DNA of 64,000 nucleotides from Ctena decussata. Its lineage: Eukaryota; Mollusca; Bivalvia; Lucinida; Lucinidae. This document shows, in pieces, positions 12,201 through 27,200 of the stretch. Under the pieces are notes generated by a model that worked only from the letters and a program-made list of their open reading frames with translations, did no database searches and had not been told where the DNA came from. The translations under genes were made by a program, and so were the position numbers. Position 1 is the first letter of the stretch. Every line of letters begins with the position of its first letter. Location: NCBI GenBank assembly GCA_963989385.1, contig OZ022512.1, positions 24,449,899-24,513,898 of the forward strand, given 5' to 3'.

Positions 12201-15200
12201 AGCTTCAAATACCTTGGAGCAGTTGCCACGGCTGATGGCTCAGAATCGGATGTTCTTTTAAGGGTTGCACAAGCCACTTAAGCTCTTACAAAGCTAAAGC
12301 CAGTTTGGAGAGCCAGTTTGGATCAAAGGTGAAACCGATGCCCTCCTTTGTCATTTGCATATTTCAGTATGCCTGTGAATCGTGGACTTTCACAGCAAAG
12401 TTAGATAAAAGGAGACTCTTGCGAAGTCATAGGTGATAACCCAATGGCCCAATGCAAGGTTATGGGATAGAAAAGAAGGGAATAGAATAGTTCTTATAAC
12501 TTTAAAGAAAAAGAACGAGGACTATATCAGACGACTGCGAACTGCATTGAAATAATGGGAATTTCGATGCTATTTTATGCAACATATGAACATACCCTCT
12601 TCTTAGTACATACAATGTCAATTTTAAGCATAAAAATTTGAGCCGCGACACGACAAAACCAGCAAAGTGGTTTGAGCGCCAAGCAAGACTTAGATCAGCC
12701 TGGGCATCCGCCCAGTCTGATCAGAGTCTTAGCAGTCCACATGGAGCTAGCTTAGACCCTTAGCTACCCTTTAAGCGCACAGCGAAGAGTCTAGTCAGAC
12801 CGGGTGGATGTTCAAGCTGATCTGAGTCTGCGCTTGGCTTACAGCTACTTTATTGGTTTCCTCGTCTGGCGGCTCATATCGAACGTCTCCCGGACTTGAG
12901 TCTCACAGAATGTTTCGTTTTACTTCACGTGGTGTGAAATAACTAAACGTTGTTCGAATAAAAACATACAAAGTACTACGGTAGTGGATGAATTCCGGCT
13001 GCAGGCTGATCTGAGTCTCGCTTGGCGCACATGCCACATTGCTGGTTTTGTCGTGTGGCGGCTCATGTATTGTGTATATAAGTGGTCAATTCTGTTAGAG
13101 GTAAAATATGTTCCCTGTGCTATAAGCCTAACAATTCGTTGTTGTTTTAGTCTCCGTTGTAACCATTGCACATTTCATTCGATCCTTGAGTCAAGGAGCT
13201 TAGCCAAGTAAAACTTCAAAATTTCAGTAGATATGAAACAAATATAGAAGGGCATGTACAAGTTAAGTGTTTTGTCAGTGGAAATGAAAACAGCCTACCA
13301 TGTTTCTGACGGTCAAACATATTTCTCCATTCCACAACAAAAGTGTCCTCTGTAAAACATCAATTAAATATATTAGGGTCGAGTCTAGTAACTTCGGACA
13401 GCAGGTAAATTCGGACATATCATTGCAAACAGTAAAACTCCAGGTGAGATGGCTCATAATGTTTTAATTCCAAACAATTGACATATAAAGGAAACGATGT
13501 CACTGTCCGAATTTACCTGCTGTCCGAATTTACCCGACTCGACCTACACATCGTGACGATGTAGAATCATGTTCTTGTATGATTATACAAAATAATATAC
13601 AAGTACTTCATACAAAGCCATCCGCAGGAAAGGTGTCTTGTATGGGCAAAAGGGTGAGTAAATTCTTTCCTTTATAATTAAACTCTATGGAAAGGGAACA
13701 CAAAAAGAAATGGTATACATGTAGTTACTCCCCTGAAAGTGTAACAACTTACCTTTACAATGATTACAAAGGTGCGTTTCTTAAGTTGACATGTATAATT
13801 TAGCTGCAATGCCACAGGAGCACAGGAGTACCAATTTCTGTCGCGTCGTATTTCATATCGCAAACTGCTAGGTTATAAGGGTAGAGTCAGATAACTTCAG
13901 ACAGCCAGTAAATTCGGACAGTGACATTATTTCCTTTTATGTCAGTTGTTTGGAACTTAAACAAAAATAACTGGCCAAACAGTGAAATTTTTGATGAGAC
14001 GGCTCATTATGAGCCGTCTCATCTGGATTTTCACTGTTTGCAATGGTATGTCCGAATTTACCCCAATGGGATTTTTGAGGTATCAAACAAGTACAGGTAA
14101 ATGTCACTGCTCAAAGTGTGAAACTTTGGAAATAAAAAAGAAATACACCATGTATGGAGATGATAACATTATTCCTTAAAAGCCATGAAATGACGACTCG
14201 TCGTCAGTATTTTTTCCCCTCAAACATTCGCATAGTGAATCGTAAAAGAATTAACTAAAAAACAAGGCCCAGTTGTTCAAAGTATCGTTAGCCTAACGAG
14301 CTCGTTAAGTGATCAATTCGATAAGTAGTTTACGCCGTTATGGCCAATACACTGATATTTATTGTTGAAAATATGTGCAAAGCAAAAGCTTCTCACATTT
14401 TTTCAACAAAAATATTGGCATCATTGAGGTATTAACGTTTAAAATTTTAAAGTCTCGTTAACTAACCATGTCATTTGTTTTGAACAACTGGGCCCTGCAT
14501 TATCTTCTTTAACTAGTATTTCTCTTAAGTTGTTTCTGCTTTTCTTCGTTTTCTCAAACTTTTCTACAGAAATGTGTATAGGGAAAATATTATAAGAAAC
14601 TTAAGATATATTAATAATTCGAAAGAGAACACAATCGTCTTTATGCTAGTTTTATCTTTGACCTTAAATATGATTAGCTTTGATAGGTTTCTTAAAAAAT
14701 ATTGGTAATCTATTCCATATATATAAAAATCTGATAATACGGACATTCAAATGGGCCTTGTCTTTTAGTTAATTCTTTTACGATTCACTATGCGAATGTT
14801 TGAGGGGAAAAAATACTGACGACGAGTCGTCATTTCATGGCTTTTAAGGAATAATGTTATCATCTCCATACATGGTGTATTTCTTTTTTATTTCCAAAGT
14901 TTCACACTTTGAGCAGTGACATTTACCTGTACTTGTTTGATACCTCAAAAATCCCATTGGGGTAAATTCGGACATACCATTGCAAACAGTGAAAATCCAG
15001 ATGAGACGGCTCATAATGAGCCGTCTCATCAAAAATTTCACTGTTTGGCCAGTTATTTTTGTTTAAGTTCCAAACAACTGACATAAAAGGAAATAATGTC
15101 ACTGTCCGAATTTACTGGCTGTCTGAAGTTATCTGACTCTACCCTTATAACCTAGCAGTTTGCGATATGAAATACGACGCGACAGAAATTGGTACTCCTG

Positions 15201-18200
15201 TGCTCCTGTGGCATTGCAGCTAAATTATACATGTCAACTTAAGAAACGCACCTTTGTAATCATTGTAAAGGTAAGTTGTTACACTTTCAGGGGAGTAACT
15301 ACATGTATACCATTTCTTTTTGTGTTCCCTTTCCATAGAGTTTAATTATAAAGGAAAGAATTTACTCACCCTTTTGCCCATACAAGACACCTTTCCTGCG
15401 GATGGCTTTGTATGAAGTACTTGTATATTATTTTGTATAATCATACGAGAACATGATTCTACATCGTCACGATGTGTAGGTCGAGTCGGGTAAATTCGGA
15501 CAGCAGGTAAATTCGGACAGTGACATCGTTTCCTTTATATGTCAATTGTTTGGAATTAAAACATTATGAGCCATCTCACCTGGAGTTTTACTGTTTGCAA
15601 TGATATGTCCGGGAAGCAGCTCATCCCTCTAACCCTGCTGTCAAGGTTCACGATTCAGACAGAAGAAACATGGAAATGACATGGGAGCGCATGAATTTAA
15701 CTGTTGATCCAAGCCATATTTTGCTACCTCTCCGAGTTGGCTTCAGCTTTCTAAGAGCTGCAATGGAATGTGCAATCTTCAAGAGACCCCCATCCCCACC
15801 CCGGTGTCAAGACACCATCCCAGACAATTGCTCCAAGGTATCTAAGGCTTGAATTTCGCCACAACAGCCAGCTTCCACCAGCCCCGCACCCCCTCCCCCC
15901 TCGGACGCTACCAGCCCGGTACTCTCGCAGATCTCCATTCCATCCATACCGTGTGCAGATCCTGTCGAGATTCTCAACCAGAGACTCCAGTTCTTGCTTT
16001 TCCCAAGCAAGAGCGTCTCTTTCATGGCTTTCATGGGAAAACTGCAGATTGGTAAAAAATCTGCCGCCTAGGTTTACCTTTCTTCCTGAGCATCAGACAT
16101 GACGAGAAGAATGCCAAAGAGTGTGGGAGACAAAGGATATCCCTGCCTGGCTCCAACTTTTACTCCGAAACGTTCTCCCGTGCTGTCATTCATATGCACT
16201 ACATTTGTAGCCATGCAGAGCTGCTCATGGTGTGAACTAGACCCACGCCGACACCTCATCCCTGCATTGCGGTCCACAGGGCCGCATGCAATACCCTGTC
16301 AAAGGTTTGTTTTTATTTTAAATTAATGAAGACATGACACAGATTTTCTGATGTTGGAGGTACTTTTCACACAGGATTTTGAGGTTGAAGATCTGTTCGC
16401 TCCCTCCGGCTCCGAACCCAGCCCGTTGCCCGGCGATTATCGCCCCGCCTTGGGGTCCAAGAATGTTCAAGACGATCCTCAGCACGACCCGCCCGAATCA
16501 CCGGTGAAGTTGATCGTTCTGTAGCTCCGGCAGAGCTGTAGATTACCATTTTTGTAAGTGTAACAATCAGTGACTGAGTCCATGGTGTGGGATACTCTCC
16601 TGTTCTCCAGATCTTGTTACAGATCTCTGTTAAAACATCAATCATGGTCTGCCCTGCTGGCACTTCATCAACTCCGGCGCTCCTCCCTCCTCTTCTGCCT
16701 TCACCGCAACCCCTCTCTCGAAGTACCGACTGTAGATCCTTTTTTTTTTGGGGGGGGGGGGGGTGCTGATTGCAGTCCAGAACTGCACTTTCACCACAAC
16801 TCCCATGGCTGCATAGTTCTGAACACCGTCCATCCGCTGAGAATCTTTTGTTCTTCTGCAAGACATTTCCCAGACTTGTCCTGGACAGTTGCGGATGAAC
16901 CCTATTATCCAAAGCCAGACCCTTCATCAGCTTGTATGCTCCTTTTCTGTTGTTTTGTCCAGGCCCGCCTCGTACCGAATGCCCATCCAGTCCCCCTCTG
17001 CTTTCTTCACCGCCTTCTGAATCCTCTTGTTAGCTCTCCTGTATTCGTTAGCTCCTTCTGCTTCAAACTGCCCCTTCTTCAAATCTTTCCTTTCATCACA
17101 GAGGTCCAGAACATCTCTGATGACTCAGGTTTTTTTTATTTCCTTTTAAAAATTCTCACCGGCCTCGTCGGTCACTATATTTGTGTAGACCACACAAAAG
17201 ATGTTTTTATAGTCAAGTTCTCAATGAGCTTCTAAAATCCGTAGGAGAAGTTGCGCACGCAAGGTACCTACTCAACTGGCCTTATGCATAAGTAAAATAA
17301 GTAAATAAATATATATAGTTAAAAAAAACAACGATAAATGAATGAAAATGAAAAAATAATATTTAATAAATAAACAGAATGTAAAAGACTTAGTTCATAA
17401 CCCGAAAAAATAATCGATATATTGCTATAAACAGGCATCGTATTAAAGGTAGAAGTGTTATTTAGGTTTGGAAGTTGATGGCATGAAAAAGTAATCGAAG
17501 TCCACGCAAAAAAGACCTCATCGTGCTTACATGAAAACTTCGCGAAATAAAAGTGGTTTTCGTCGATAACTGTAATATTTGGATATTTGGCCGGCTACCT
17601 ATATTTTATTTGCTTATTTTTACGAGGCAAACCAATTCTTTTATATATTAAAAGTATATAAAGAAAAGTCAATTGAGGATCCTTACTACATTAACCTGAA
17701 AGGAAATGGCACTTTTTCCAGTAGAGGTTTATTGCGGAAATAAAGAACTGAAAATAAGGTATATAATAAGGCTTAGGACGATTGCAATTTTGATATTCAG
17801 TCACAGAGAAAATTAAGAGGGGTTAGCTAATCTTTATTTCAAAACGATCGGTCATCTTGTTTCTAGAGTAAAGTTATAATAACAGACATAGGCATGATTC
17901 ACACAGGTACATAATATGGCGCTGCATAATCTCAAAAAGATAGTATGGTGACCCCATTTTTTATTTCATTTTTTTCACTAAGCATATAACAGTCTACCGC
18001 TGTGTGAAGTGTCAACAAAAATCAAAACCAGTCTGCAAATTTCATTATTGGTAATGAACATACTCATGAAACTGAGTCTGCTATTTTCATTTCTGTAGTG
18101 CATACCTTGCTTTCAAAGGATCTGCCTACTCAGACATTATTTATATGGGAATTTTCCTTTCAGCTTATCTATGATGCGGAAATGCTTAAAAGCTATACTT

Positions 18201-21200
18201 AGAAATCATCAAGTTTATGATTTTGAATTAACGACATGTGTCCAAATGTGAAAAGAGTCAATGTCAAGGACATCATTTAACCTTTGGACAAGGTCGCTAT
18301 GAGTCAGTCCAATTGCAATGATCAGGTACAATCGAATTTCACATCATGCCTAGAAACCACACTACTGAGCCTATCTATTGAAATAAAATTACATATGAGT
18401 AGATGCCCAGGGCTAATCGTCCCTGGGCGCACATATGACTTAAAATTTCGTCATGCGGCAGTGCATGTTCAATCGAGACTAAATAGTATTCATATATTTG
18501 ATATAACAACAGAGATTTTTTGCGTGAAAAAAAAAACAACAAAAAACAATCTTCTTTTCTAATGGACCTCCTGATGTCAAATGGACCTCCTGATGTCAGA
18601 AAAGAGGTTTTTATGATGTCACAAAACGGACTTTCTGTTTTTTTTTTGTTTTTTTTCAAAATAGATTGTCTAACGTCACAAAATAGTTGTTTTTAGGTCA
18701 CCTGAGCCGAAGGCTTACAGGTGAGCTTATAGTATAGGCAGGCATCCGTCGTCCGTCCGTCCGTTCAAATTTTCAAACGACATCTCCTCTGAAACTACAA
18801 AGCCCATTGTAACCAAATTTCATATATAGCATTCATAGGCAAGGGAAACAAATAACACTATTTTTTTTATCCAAATCACTTCATAACTTTGGTTGCTATG
18901 GCAACTTAAATTTTCCATTGACTTGTATGGGAAAAATTGAAAATTTGCATTTATTGCTATGTCACTGCAGATATTATGACAAAACTTTTACAGAAATTTT
19001 TCTTGAGTAGTCCTCTATCAACGACATGAAATCTATGTAAATTGCACAATTTGACTGGTTGCTATGGCAACCGAATGATTAAAAATAGAAAAAAAAATCA
19101 TCTTCTCAGAAACTATGCAACCAATAAAGCCCAAACTTCATAGAAAGGATCTTAGTACTAGCTGCTATAAAAGTATTGAAATTTTTCATTCATAGCTATA
19201 TCACTCTAGATATTTGGACAAAACTTTAAAAGTATTGTTTCTGGAGTAGTCCTCTAGCAACCGCATGAAATTTATGCAAATGACACAATTTGGCTGGTTG
19301 CCATGATAACCAAATTATAAAAAAAAAAGCCAGAAAACATACTAAAAAATCATCTACTCAAAAACCAATTGGCCGATAAAGCTGAAACTTTACTGAAAGG
19401 ATTTAAGTAATAGCCTCTATTGAATTACTATTTGCCATTACTGTTGCCCATGTGGTTTGTTGCGATGGCAACTTCAAGTTTCCATAGACTTATTATGAGA
19501 AAATGTAAATTAGCATTTCTGTGTTACTGTAGATATTTTGACAAAAGTTTTGCAGAAATGTTCTCAAAAAGCAGACTTCAGAATTCTGCCATATTGTATA
19601 ATTTGCCTTAGAGTTACTTACCCCTGAGGATGAATGGGCTCAAGTCAGCTACAGGACCAATTGTCCTTTGGTTTATGTTTTATTTTTAAATCATAAAATA
19701 AATTTTCTGATATCAAAAATTTGATTTTTGATAGAACAACATTCTCGTGAAGAAACATTTGCATGATTGTTGAATTGTATTACGATCTGAACGAATTTGT
19801 CATCACAGTATAGCGTAGAGTAACTCTGTAGTAAGGAATACACAAAAACCATAGTAAGGCGTACAGCTACCACTTCAACCCCTCATCATATTAACATGAA
19901 ACTATCCACCAAGCTCGCAAACTATAACAATAAAAACTAAATGTTAATGTCAAACGATGACCTATAATTGCGTTAGAACCACAAAAGATGCGTTAACAAA
20001 TATTTTTCAGACAAATACAGGCTGATAATTTGCCCAACTTTGTAATTTACACACTGTGAGGAAAGGAGTTAAGCAATAAAATAATGGAATTATTTACAGC
20101 ACTTCAATAAAATTGCATGTCTTACCTCTGGAAAGTTTACTAAAACTAAATTATTATAAATAAAGCAGCTGTGCGAGACAAAACCGCAAAAAGTAATGAT
20201 TTTCGACTACTGGTTATAAGCGAATGCTGGTACTCCCAATTAAACGCTATGAAACCCGGAAGAGATGGTACAGTGCGTTCGGATACTGTTACTGTAACTA
20301 TTGTATAAACATTCTACCAACCTGTATTTTTAAAATATATAGCTGATTCATTCGATAGGTGTGGATTAAAGTGTGCCATGAATGGAGCAATAAAATGCGT
20401 TGGTGAAATATTATCCAGATCTGGACTCATTGACATCAGCCCTTCAAATAAAAATTAAATGTGTTATTCTGTAAAAAAATAGAATAAAAAAACAACCACA
20501 TTTGAGACGTGACACGACAAAACCAACAAAGTGGTGAGTGTGCCCAGCGAAGACACAGATCAGCCTGGGCGGATGCTCAGGCCGATCTGTCTTCGATGGG
20601 TGCACATGCCCGTGGCATGGTTTGTTTTGACGCGTCGCGGTTCATTTGTAAAGATAAATAAATAAATAAATACATAAAGTCAAAATTAATTGTTATAAGT
20701 AAACTTTCGTGAGGAACTGGACAGCTTCAGTTTGGAAGTCGTTGGATTAAGTAACGTAAATGTGTTCTGATGTTGATCTTCCTGAGTTTACGAAAAATGG
20801 TATTTTGGAATTAGTTCTGGGCTCTTATATTAAGCTTTTCTTGATTAAAAATCTATAAATCTTCCTTATCAAATACGATTTAGTTATTCCTTTTCCTGAA
20901 ACAAACTATGAACAGGCTCCGTAGAGTGCAAACGCTTACAAAATAATTTCGTTTTCAAGAACATCTCGACTACATAATTTCTTCGTCTTCATTTGAAGTG
21001 AAAAGCAGTGTTTATGGAAATGTCTGTAAAGTTTATTTATGGAATAAATTTCATTTTTCTGGTGTTTATCGAAGTATAAACTACATTGGGTCGCGTGGAA
21101 AGTAAGTGAACCCCGAAGGGTTTCATGGAAACTTTGCTAGAGACCAAATGTAATTTATACTTCGATAAACACCAGAAAAATTAAGTTCATTGCTTATAGT

Positions 21201-24200
21201 TACATTCTTTTCTATCTATTAACTGCCCACAAATGTGCGTTAGGGGCTACAGTTGAAGCAGAAAAACAATTATACGCAGTTTTTTTTCTACTTACTGCGG
21301 AACAGCGTCAACGACGTCATAACGTCGCCTACATTCAATCAACTTGGAGAGAGCCATTGTTTAATTTGACGTCATGTGACGTCGCGTGATCCGATGTAGT
21401 TATTTTAGGAATGAATTTCATTTTTCTGACGTTTATCGAAGTATAAACAACATTGGGTCGCGTGCAAAGTAATGGAACCCCGAAGGAAAGTAAGTGAACC
21501 CCGAAGGGGTTCATGTAAACTTTTCTAGCGACCCAATTTATATAGTGTATACTTCGATAAACATCAGAAACACTAGGTTCATTGCTTATAGTTACGTTCT
21601 TTTCTATCTATTTATTTTACTACAAATTTGCGTCAGGGGCTACAGTTGAAGCAGAAAAAATATTTATACGCAGTTTTTCCTGCTTAAAGCGGAACAACGT
21701 CAACGAGGTAACAACAACGTCATGACGTCGCCTACGTCCAATCAGGTAGGAGAACAATGGTATATTTTGACGTCAATTAACGTCATGTGACGTCGTGTGA
21801 ACCGATGTAGTTATTGAAGTATAATTTTCATTACTTTCTTATGGCTTACCAAAGGGGTTTTCAATAAAGGCACTGAGAATGTAAATATTGAAGTATAAAC
21901 TACATAACGTTCTAATGGTTTACCATATAGGTTTTCAATAAATGCACTCGAAATGTAAATATTCTAAAATTAGTACACGCTGTGTTGTTATACCTGCTGT
22001 TGAGATAAACACATGATTTATATCATGGCCGTAAAATGGGAAACTTGACGTCAAATTGACCCTCTGAAATAGAAATAGGCACTTACGAGGGGAGTTCAAT
22101 AAGTTCGTAGAACTCGGTATTTTTCTATACAATTCAACATTTCTTTTTTCATTTTTGTGCAGTGTAAACCTTTGTCAGTTGAAAGATAACAGCCGTTCAG
22201 TCAACACGTACATATTTTGCTCCTACTTTTTGTTTGAAAACCTATACACCTAGGCAAAAATGGAAAGTTAGAATATTGAGTTCAGAGCAATCATAAAGTT
22301 CCTCACAAAGGAGGGTGCAAACGCCAAAGAAATCCTTCGGCGCATGGCTGATGTGTATGATGATAGTAAACCAAAGTATTCTACTGTGGCAAAGTGGTCG
22401 GCAGAATTTAAACGTGGGCAGGACTCCTAAGAAGATTACCCAAGGCCAGGTGGCCCTGCTTATGTCATCAGCCAGGAGATGATCGACTGTGTTGAGAGAC
22501 TTGTACTAACGACCGCCGAATCAAAGTTGCCGAACTTGCTTCAGAATGTGTTATTTCTAATGGAAGTGTTTACACTATAATCCATAAACATTTAGGTGTG
22601 TCAAAAGTATCTGCCAGGTGGGTACCCAGAAACCTGAACATGCAAGATCGTCAGCAAAGGGTGGAGTCCCAGAGTTGCAGAAGCGGTAATCGTGAGTGCA
22701 AGTTCGAGCAGTTAAATCACCCGCCATACAGTCCAGACCTGGCCCCAAGTGATTATATTCTGTTTCGAAATTTGATGTCCCACTTGCGTGGACGAGATTT
22801 CGGGACAATGATGAGCTCAAGGCTGCTACAGAGGCTTGGTTTGAGGACCAAACAGACGACTTTTATTTCAAAGACATAGACTGCTTAACAGAAAAGTGGG
22901 CCAAATGCATTGAAGTCAAGGGAGATTATATTGAAAAATAATGTTAAAACCATCTTCCAATCTGTGAGTTAAACCCCGAGTTCTACAAACTTATTGAACT
23001 CCCCTCGTATAATGATTATATACCAAAAGGCTTCATGTGAGAATTATGAAAAACAACCTTTTTTTGGCAACACTGTTTTTTTGCAAACTTCACTTGTCAT
23101 TTTTGTCCTGTTAGACATTTAAAACCATATAAATACAAAAACACAGGCCATACACAGTTTTTCAATATGTTTTAAGCCGAAAAAAGTCTTGGATTTCAAA
23201 TGACTACTCTACTTAAAAATCTCATCAGAATTTTTAAAATCATTATATCGAAATTGTTCCTGAAATTTTAATTTTATTCCCCCCCCCCCCCCCATGGGAT
23301 TTTTTCCCACGACATTTCGGTTAACACGTCGGCTAATCACTATCGTTTACTATGACGAAACTGTAGTGAGAAGCTGGCAACGATACCTCATGAAAAATAT
23401 ATCATCACTGATAGAGCAATGGGGCCTTTAAGAACAAGAATTGGCACACATTGAAACAGCAACCTTTCGAGCAGTTTTCTCTTAGATTAAATTTTAAAGT
23501 AATCTGACCAGAATAAAATTCATACCGCATGCGCACCCATGCTTTTAGACAAGGCATGATGTTTATTGTCGTTCCGAAGCTCTATCCAGTGCTCATCCGT
23601 CCAGTTATATATCAGTTTTCTTTTATAAAACGTACTGTTATCCTGAAAAAGGGGAAAAACAATCAACAAAGAATAAAAAAGCATAACTGGCTACAAATAT
23701 AATGAATTACATGGCGAACTACTGAGAATGACTGCTTATCAAAATTATTTCAAGGTTATGTCCTATTTAGCTCACCTGAGCCAGCGGCTCCGGGGGAGCT
23801 TATAGGATGGTAAGGCTCCGTCGTCCGTCGTCGTCCGTCGTCCGTCGTCCGTCGTCGTCCGTCGTCCGTCCGTCCACAATTTCAAACGACTTCTCCTCTG
23901 AAACCGCTGGGCCAATTGTAACCAAATTTCATATATGGCCTCCAGAGGAAGAGGGAACGAAAAGTTGTTCAAACCGTCCTGGTCACATGACCAACATGGC
24001 CGCCACGCCCATATATGGTAAAAACCTAAAAAAAATCTTCTTCTCCAGAACCAATAGGCCGATGGCCTTGAAACTTGGTATGTAGCATCGGGTACATGAG
24101 TACTACCAAGATTGTTCAAATTATGACCTTGGGTTGACCTTGACCTTTCTAACGGCAAGGTCAAATTTGCTTCCTTGTGCTTTTATATGGGGAAATGCTA

Positions 24201-27200
24201 GAACATAAGATATCTTGAAAACCGTTGAAGATTTTGGGCTAAAAATCGATATCTACAGTCATCTACATGAGTACATGAAGATTTATGAGTACAAGAGGTC
24301 AAGGTCATTCTTTGACCTTTGACCCAGAACTCTCATATTTTGACAATTTCAAACAATCTTCTCAACAGCCACTGGGCCAATTGAAACCAAATTTCATATA
24401 GAGCCTCTAGGGGATGAGGGAATGAAAATTTGTTCAAATGGTTCAGGTCACATGACCAACATGGCCGCCAATGCCCATATATGGTAAAAACCTTGAAAAA
24501 TCTTCTTCTCCTGAACCAATTGACCGATGGCCTTGAAACTCGGTATGTAGCATTGGGTACTCGAGTACTATCAAGATTGTTCAAATTATCACCTTGGGTT
24601 GACCTTGACCTTTTTACGGCAAGGTCAAATATGGGAAAATGCTAGAACTTAAGATATCAGGGAAAGTTTTGAAGATTAAGGTCTAAAAGTTGGTATATGC
24701 AGTCATCTTTAATGAGTACAATGAAGATTTGTGAGTACAAGAGGTCAAGGTCATTCTTTGACCGTTGACCCTGAGCTCTCATATTTTGTCAATTTCAAGC
24801 AATCTTCTCAAAAACCACTCGGCCTATTGTAACCAAATTTCATATAGAGCCTCCTGGGTATGAGGGAATGAAAATTTGTTCAAATGGTTCAGGTCACATG
24901 ACCAACATGGCCGCCATGCCCATATATGGTAAAAACCTAAAAAAATCTTCTTCTCCAGAACCAATTGACTGATGGCCTTGACACTTGGTATGTAGCATTG
25001 GGTACTCCAGTACTATCAAGAGTGTTCAAAATGATGACCTTGGGGTGACCTTGGCCATTTTACAGCAAGGTCAAATATGGGAAAATGCTAGAACATAAGA
25101 TTTCATGGAAAGTTTTGAAGATTTAGGCCTAAAAGTTGGCAAATACAGTCATCTTAATGTGTACATCAAGATTCATGACTATAAGAGGTCAAGGTCGTTC
25201 TTTGACCTTTGACCCTGAATTCTCAGAATAGTTTGACAATTTCAAACTTCTCCTTAAAAGCCAATGCGGCAATTGTAACCAAATATTATGTAGAGCCTTC
25301 AGGGGTCGAGGAAATGAAAATTTCTTCAAATGGTCTGGGTTACATGACCAACATGGCCACCATGACCATATATGGTAAAAACCTTTCAAAATCTTTTTCT
25401 CCAGAACCAATTGATCAGTGGCCTTGAAACTTGGTATGTAGCATTGGGTACTCCAGTACTATCAAGATTGTTCAAATTATGACCTTGGTTGACCTTGACC
25501 TTTTTACAGCAAGGTCAAATATGGGAAAATGCTAGAACATAAGATTTCATGGGAAGCTTTTGGCCTAAAAATTGGTATATACAGTCGTCTTAATGAGGTC
25601 ATGAAGAATTATGAGTACAAGAGGTCAAGGTCATTCTTTGACCTTTGACCCAGATCTCTCATATTTTGACATTTTCAAACATTTTCTCAAAAGGCAAAGG
25701 GTCAATTGTAATCACATTTCATATAGAGCCTCCAGGGGTTGATTGAACGAAAATTTGTTCAAACGGTCCAGGTCACATGACCAACATGGCCACCATACCC
25801 ATTTATGGTATAAACCTTAAATATTTTTTCTTCTCCAGAACCAATACACCAATGGCCTTGAAACTTGGTAAGTAGCGTAAGTGGAGTACTAGAGTACTAC
25901 CAAGACTGTTCAAATGATGACCTCGGTTTTTCCTTAACTTTTTTTTGCGGCATGGTCAAATATGGGAAAATGCTAGAACATAAGATTTCATGGAAAGTTT
26001 TGCCTAAAAAATGGTATATATGGTTGCCTTAATGAGTATATGAAGATTTATGAGTACAATAGGTCATGGTCATTTTTTGACTTTTTACCCAAGACTCATA
26101 TTTTGACAATTTCAAAACATAAGAAAAAGCCACTTTGCCAATTGTTCAGGTGAGCGATTCAGGGCCTCATGGCCCTCTTGTTTGTCCAATTCTCATGACA
26201 ATGTTCCATTGCAGGCTCAATAGAAAGAATCCATAACTCGCATTCCCTGGAACCGTGTCTGTTCGCGTTCTCCCCAGTTCGAAGAAAAGAGTCTTTTAGT
26301 TAAACAAGAACACGCCGATATCGCCAAGTAACACTATATATTAATGAACTGCTACTGCGTTTTCAACGCTTTTTCTTTTATCAAATATATGCTAAAAGTG
26401 TTCATGAAACAATGTGAAGTAGCAGAAAGTCGGACCAAAACGCTGTGCTGATTCTAAAGCCCTATTCTCACTGTCAATGTGCTGGTCCCCGTATCGCCTG
26501 GTGAAGAAAAGCCAGCATACCGTGATGATCCGGGACCTTTTACCTAAAATTTAGATTTCATTCTCACATTACCAACGCTCTTATGGTGTATCCCCAGTCT
26601 AGAATGTGTTACATATCGGGGCATTACACCCTATGTCACCGTAACTTTACCGCCTTTCACCGTGGCGGAGCCGGGATCATCTTGCATGAACCCTGTTAAA
26701 CTGGATCAGTCCCTTATAAAACGGGGATCTACTCGGCCCTAACCGTACGTGTACCGCCATTTTTCGGGTACAAAGGGGACTTAACGGGCTGATAAGCCGC
26801 CTCATACCGTTCCAATCCCTGCCTCCACCGGTACGAAACGGGGCTATACAGTTCTGTACCTGAGCTCTGTCGGCCCAAAGCCGGTGTTCAACATCACATC
26901 GGAATGCTACGGTTTATCACAGGAGTGGGACTGAAGAGACCCGGACCTGCCCCGGAAATCCCATGATTAAACCGGTTCTTGATATCTTTCCCGGTGACTC
27001 CTGGTTGTATTAAACATTATAAAACAAATGGGGCTGTTAGCCGGATCAACAGGGTTCATCCCGGGTTGTCCAGGATGTTCAGAGTGTCGCCAGAGTTGTT
27101 TTCCCGGTTCGACAGGGTTTCCCCCAGATCACTAACCGGGACTTGCCGTGGATGCCAGACCGTGACAATGAAAATGGGACTTAAGCATTTATAGGACTAA

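Noticed and set aside
16367..16927. 186-codon minus-strand ORF as a possible host gene
   Set aside because: It contains LINE RT motifs (EICNKIWRTGEYPTPWTQSL) with frameshifts on both sides.
16570..17235. Long plus-strand ORF of 221 codons
   Set aside because: It is antisense to a recognisable LINE reverse-transcriptase remnant on the minus strand.
19691..19873. Minus-strand frame with FVQIVIQFNNHANV resembling the PLXDC VVQWDHV strand
   Set aside because: Its acceptor gives phase 0 whereas the preceding NIDO exon ends in phase 1, and no good donor follows; similarity is too short.
23772..24164. 130-codon minus-strand ORF across the array start
   Set aside because: It is made of the CCGTCGT run and array unit; similar frames recur in other units by repetition.
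23768..26183. CRISPR-like regular repeats
   Set aside because: The unit is ~440 bp with no spacer pattern, in a eukaryotic intron.
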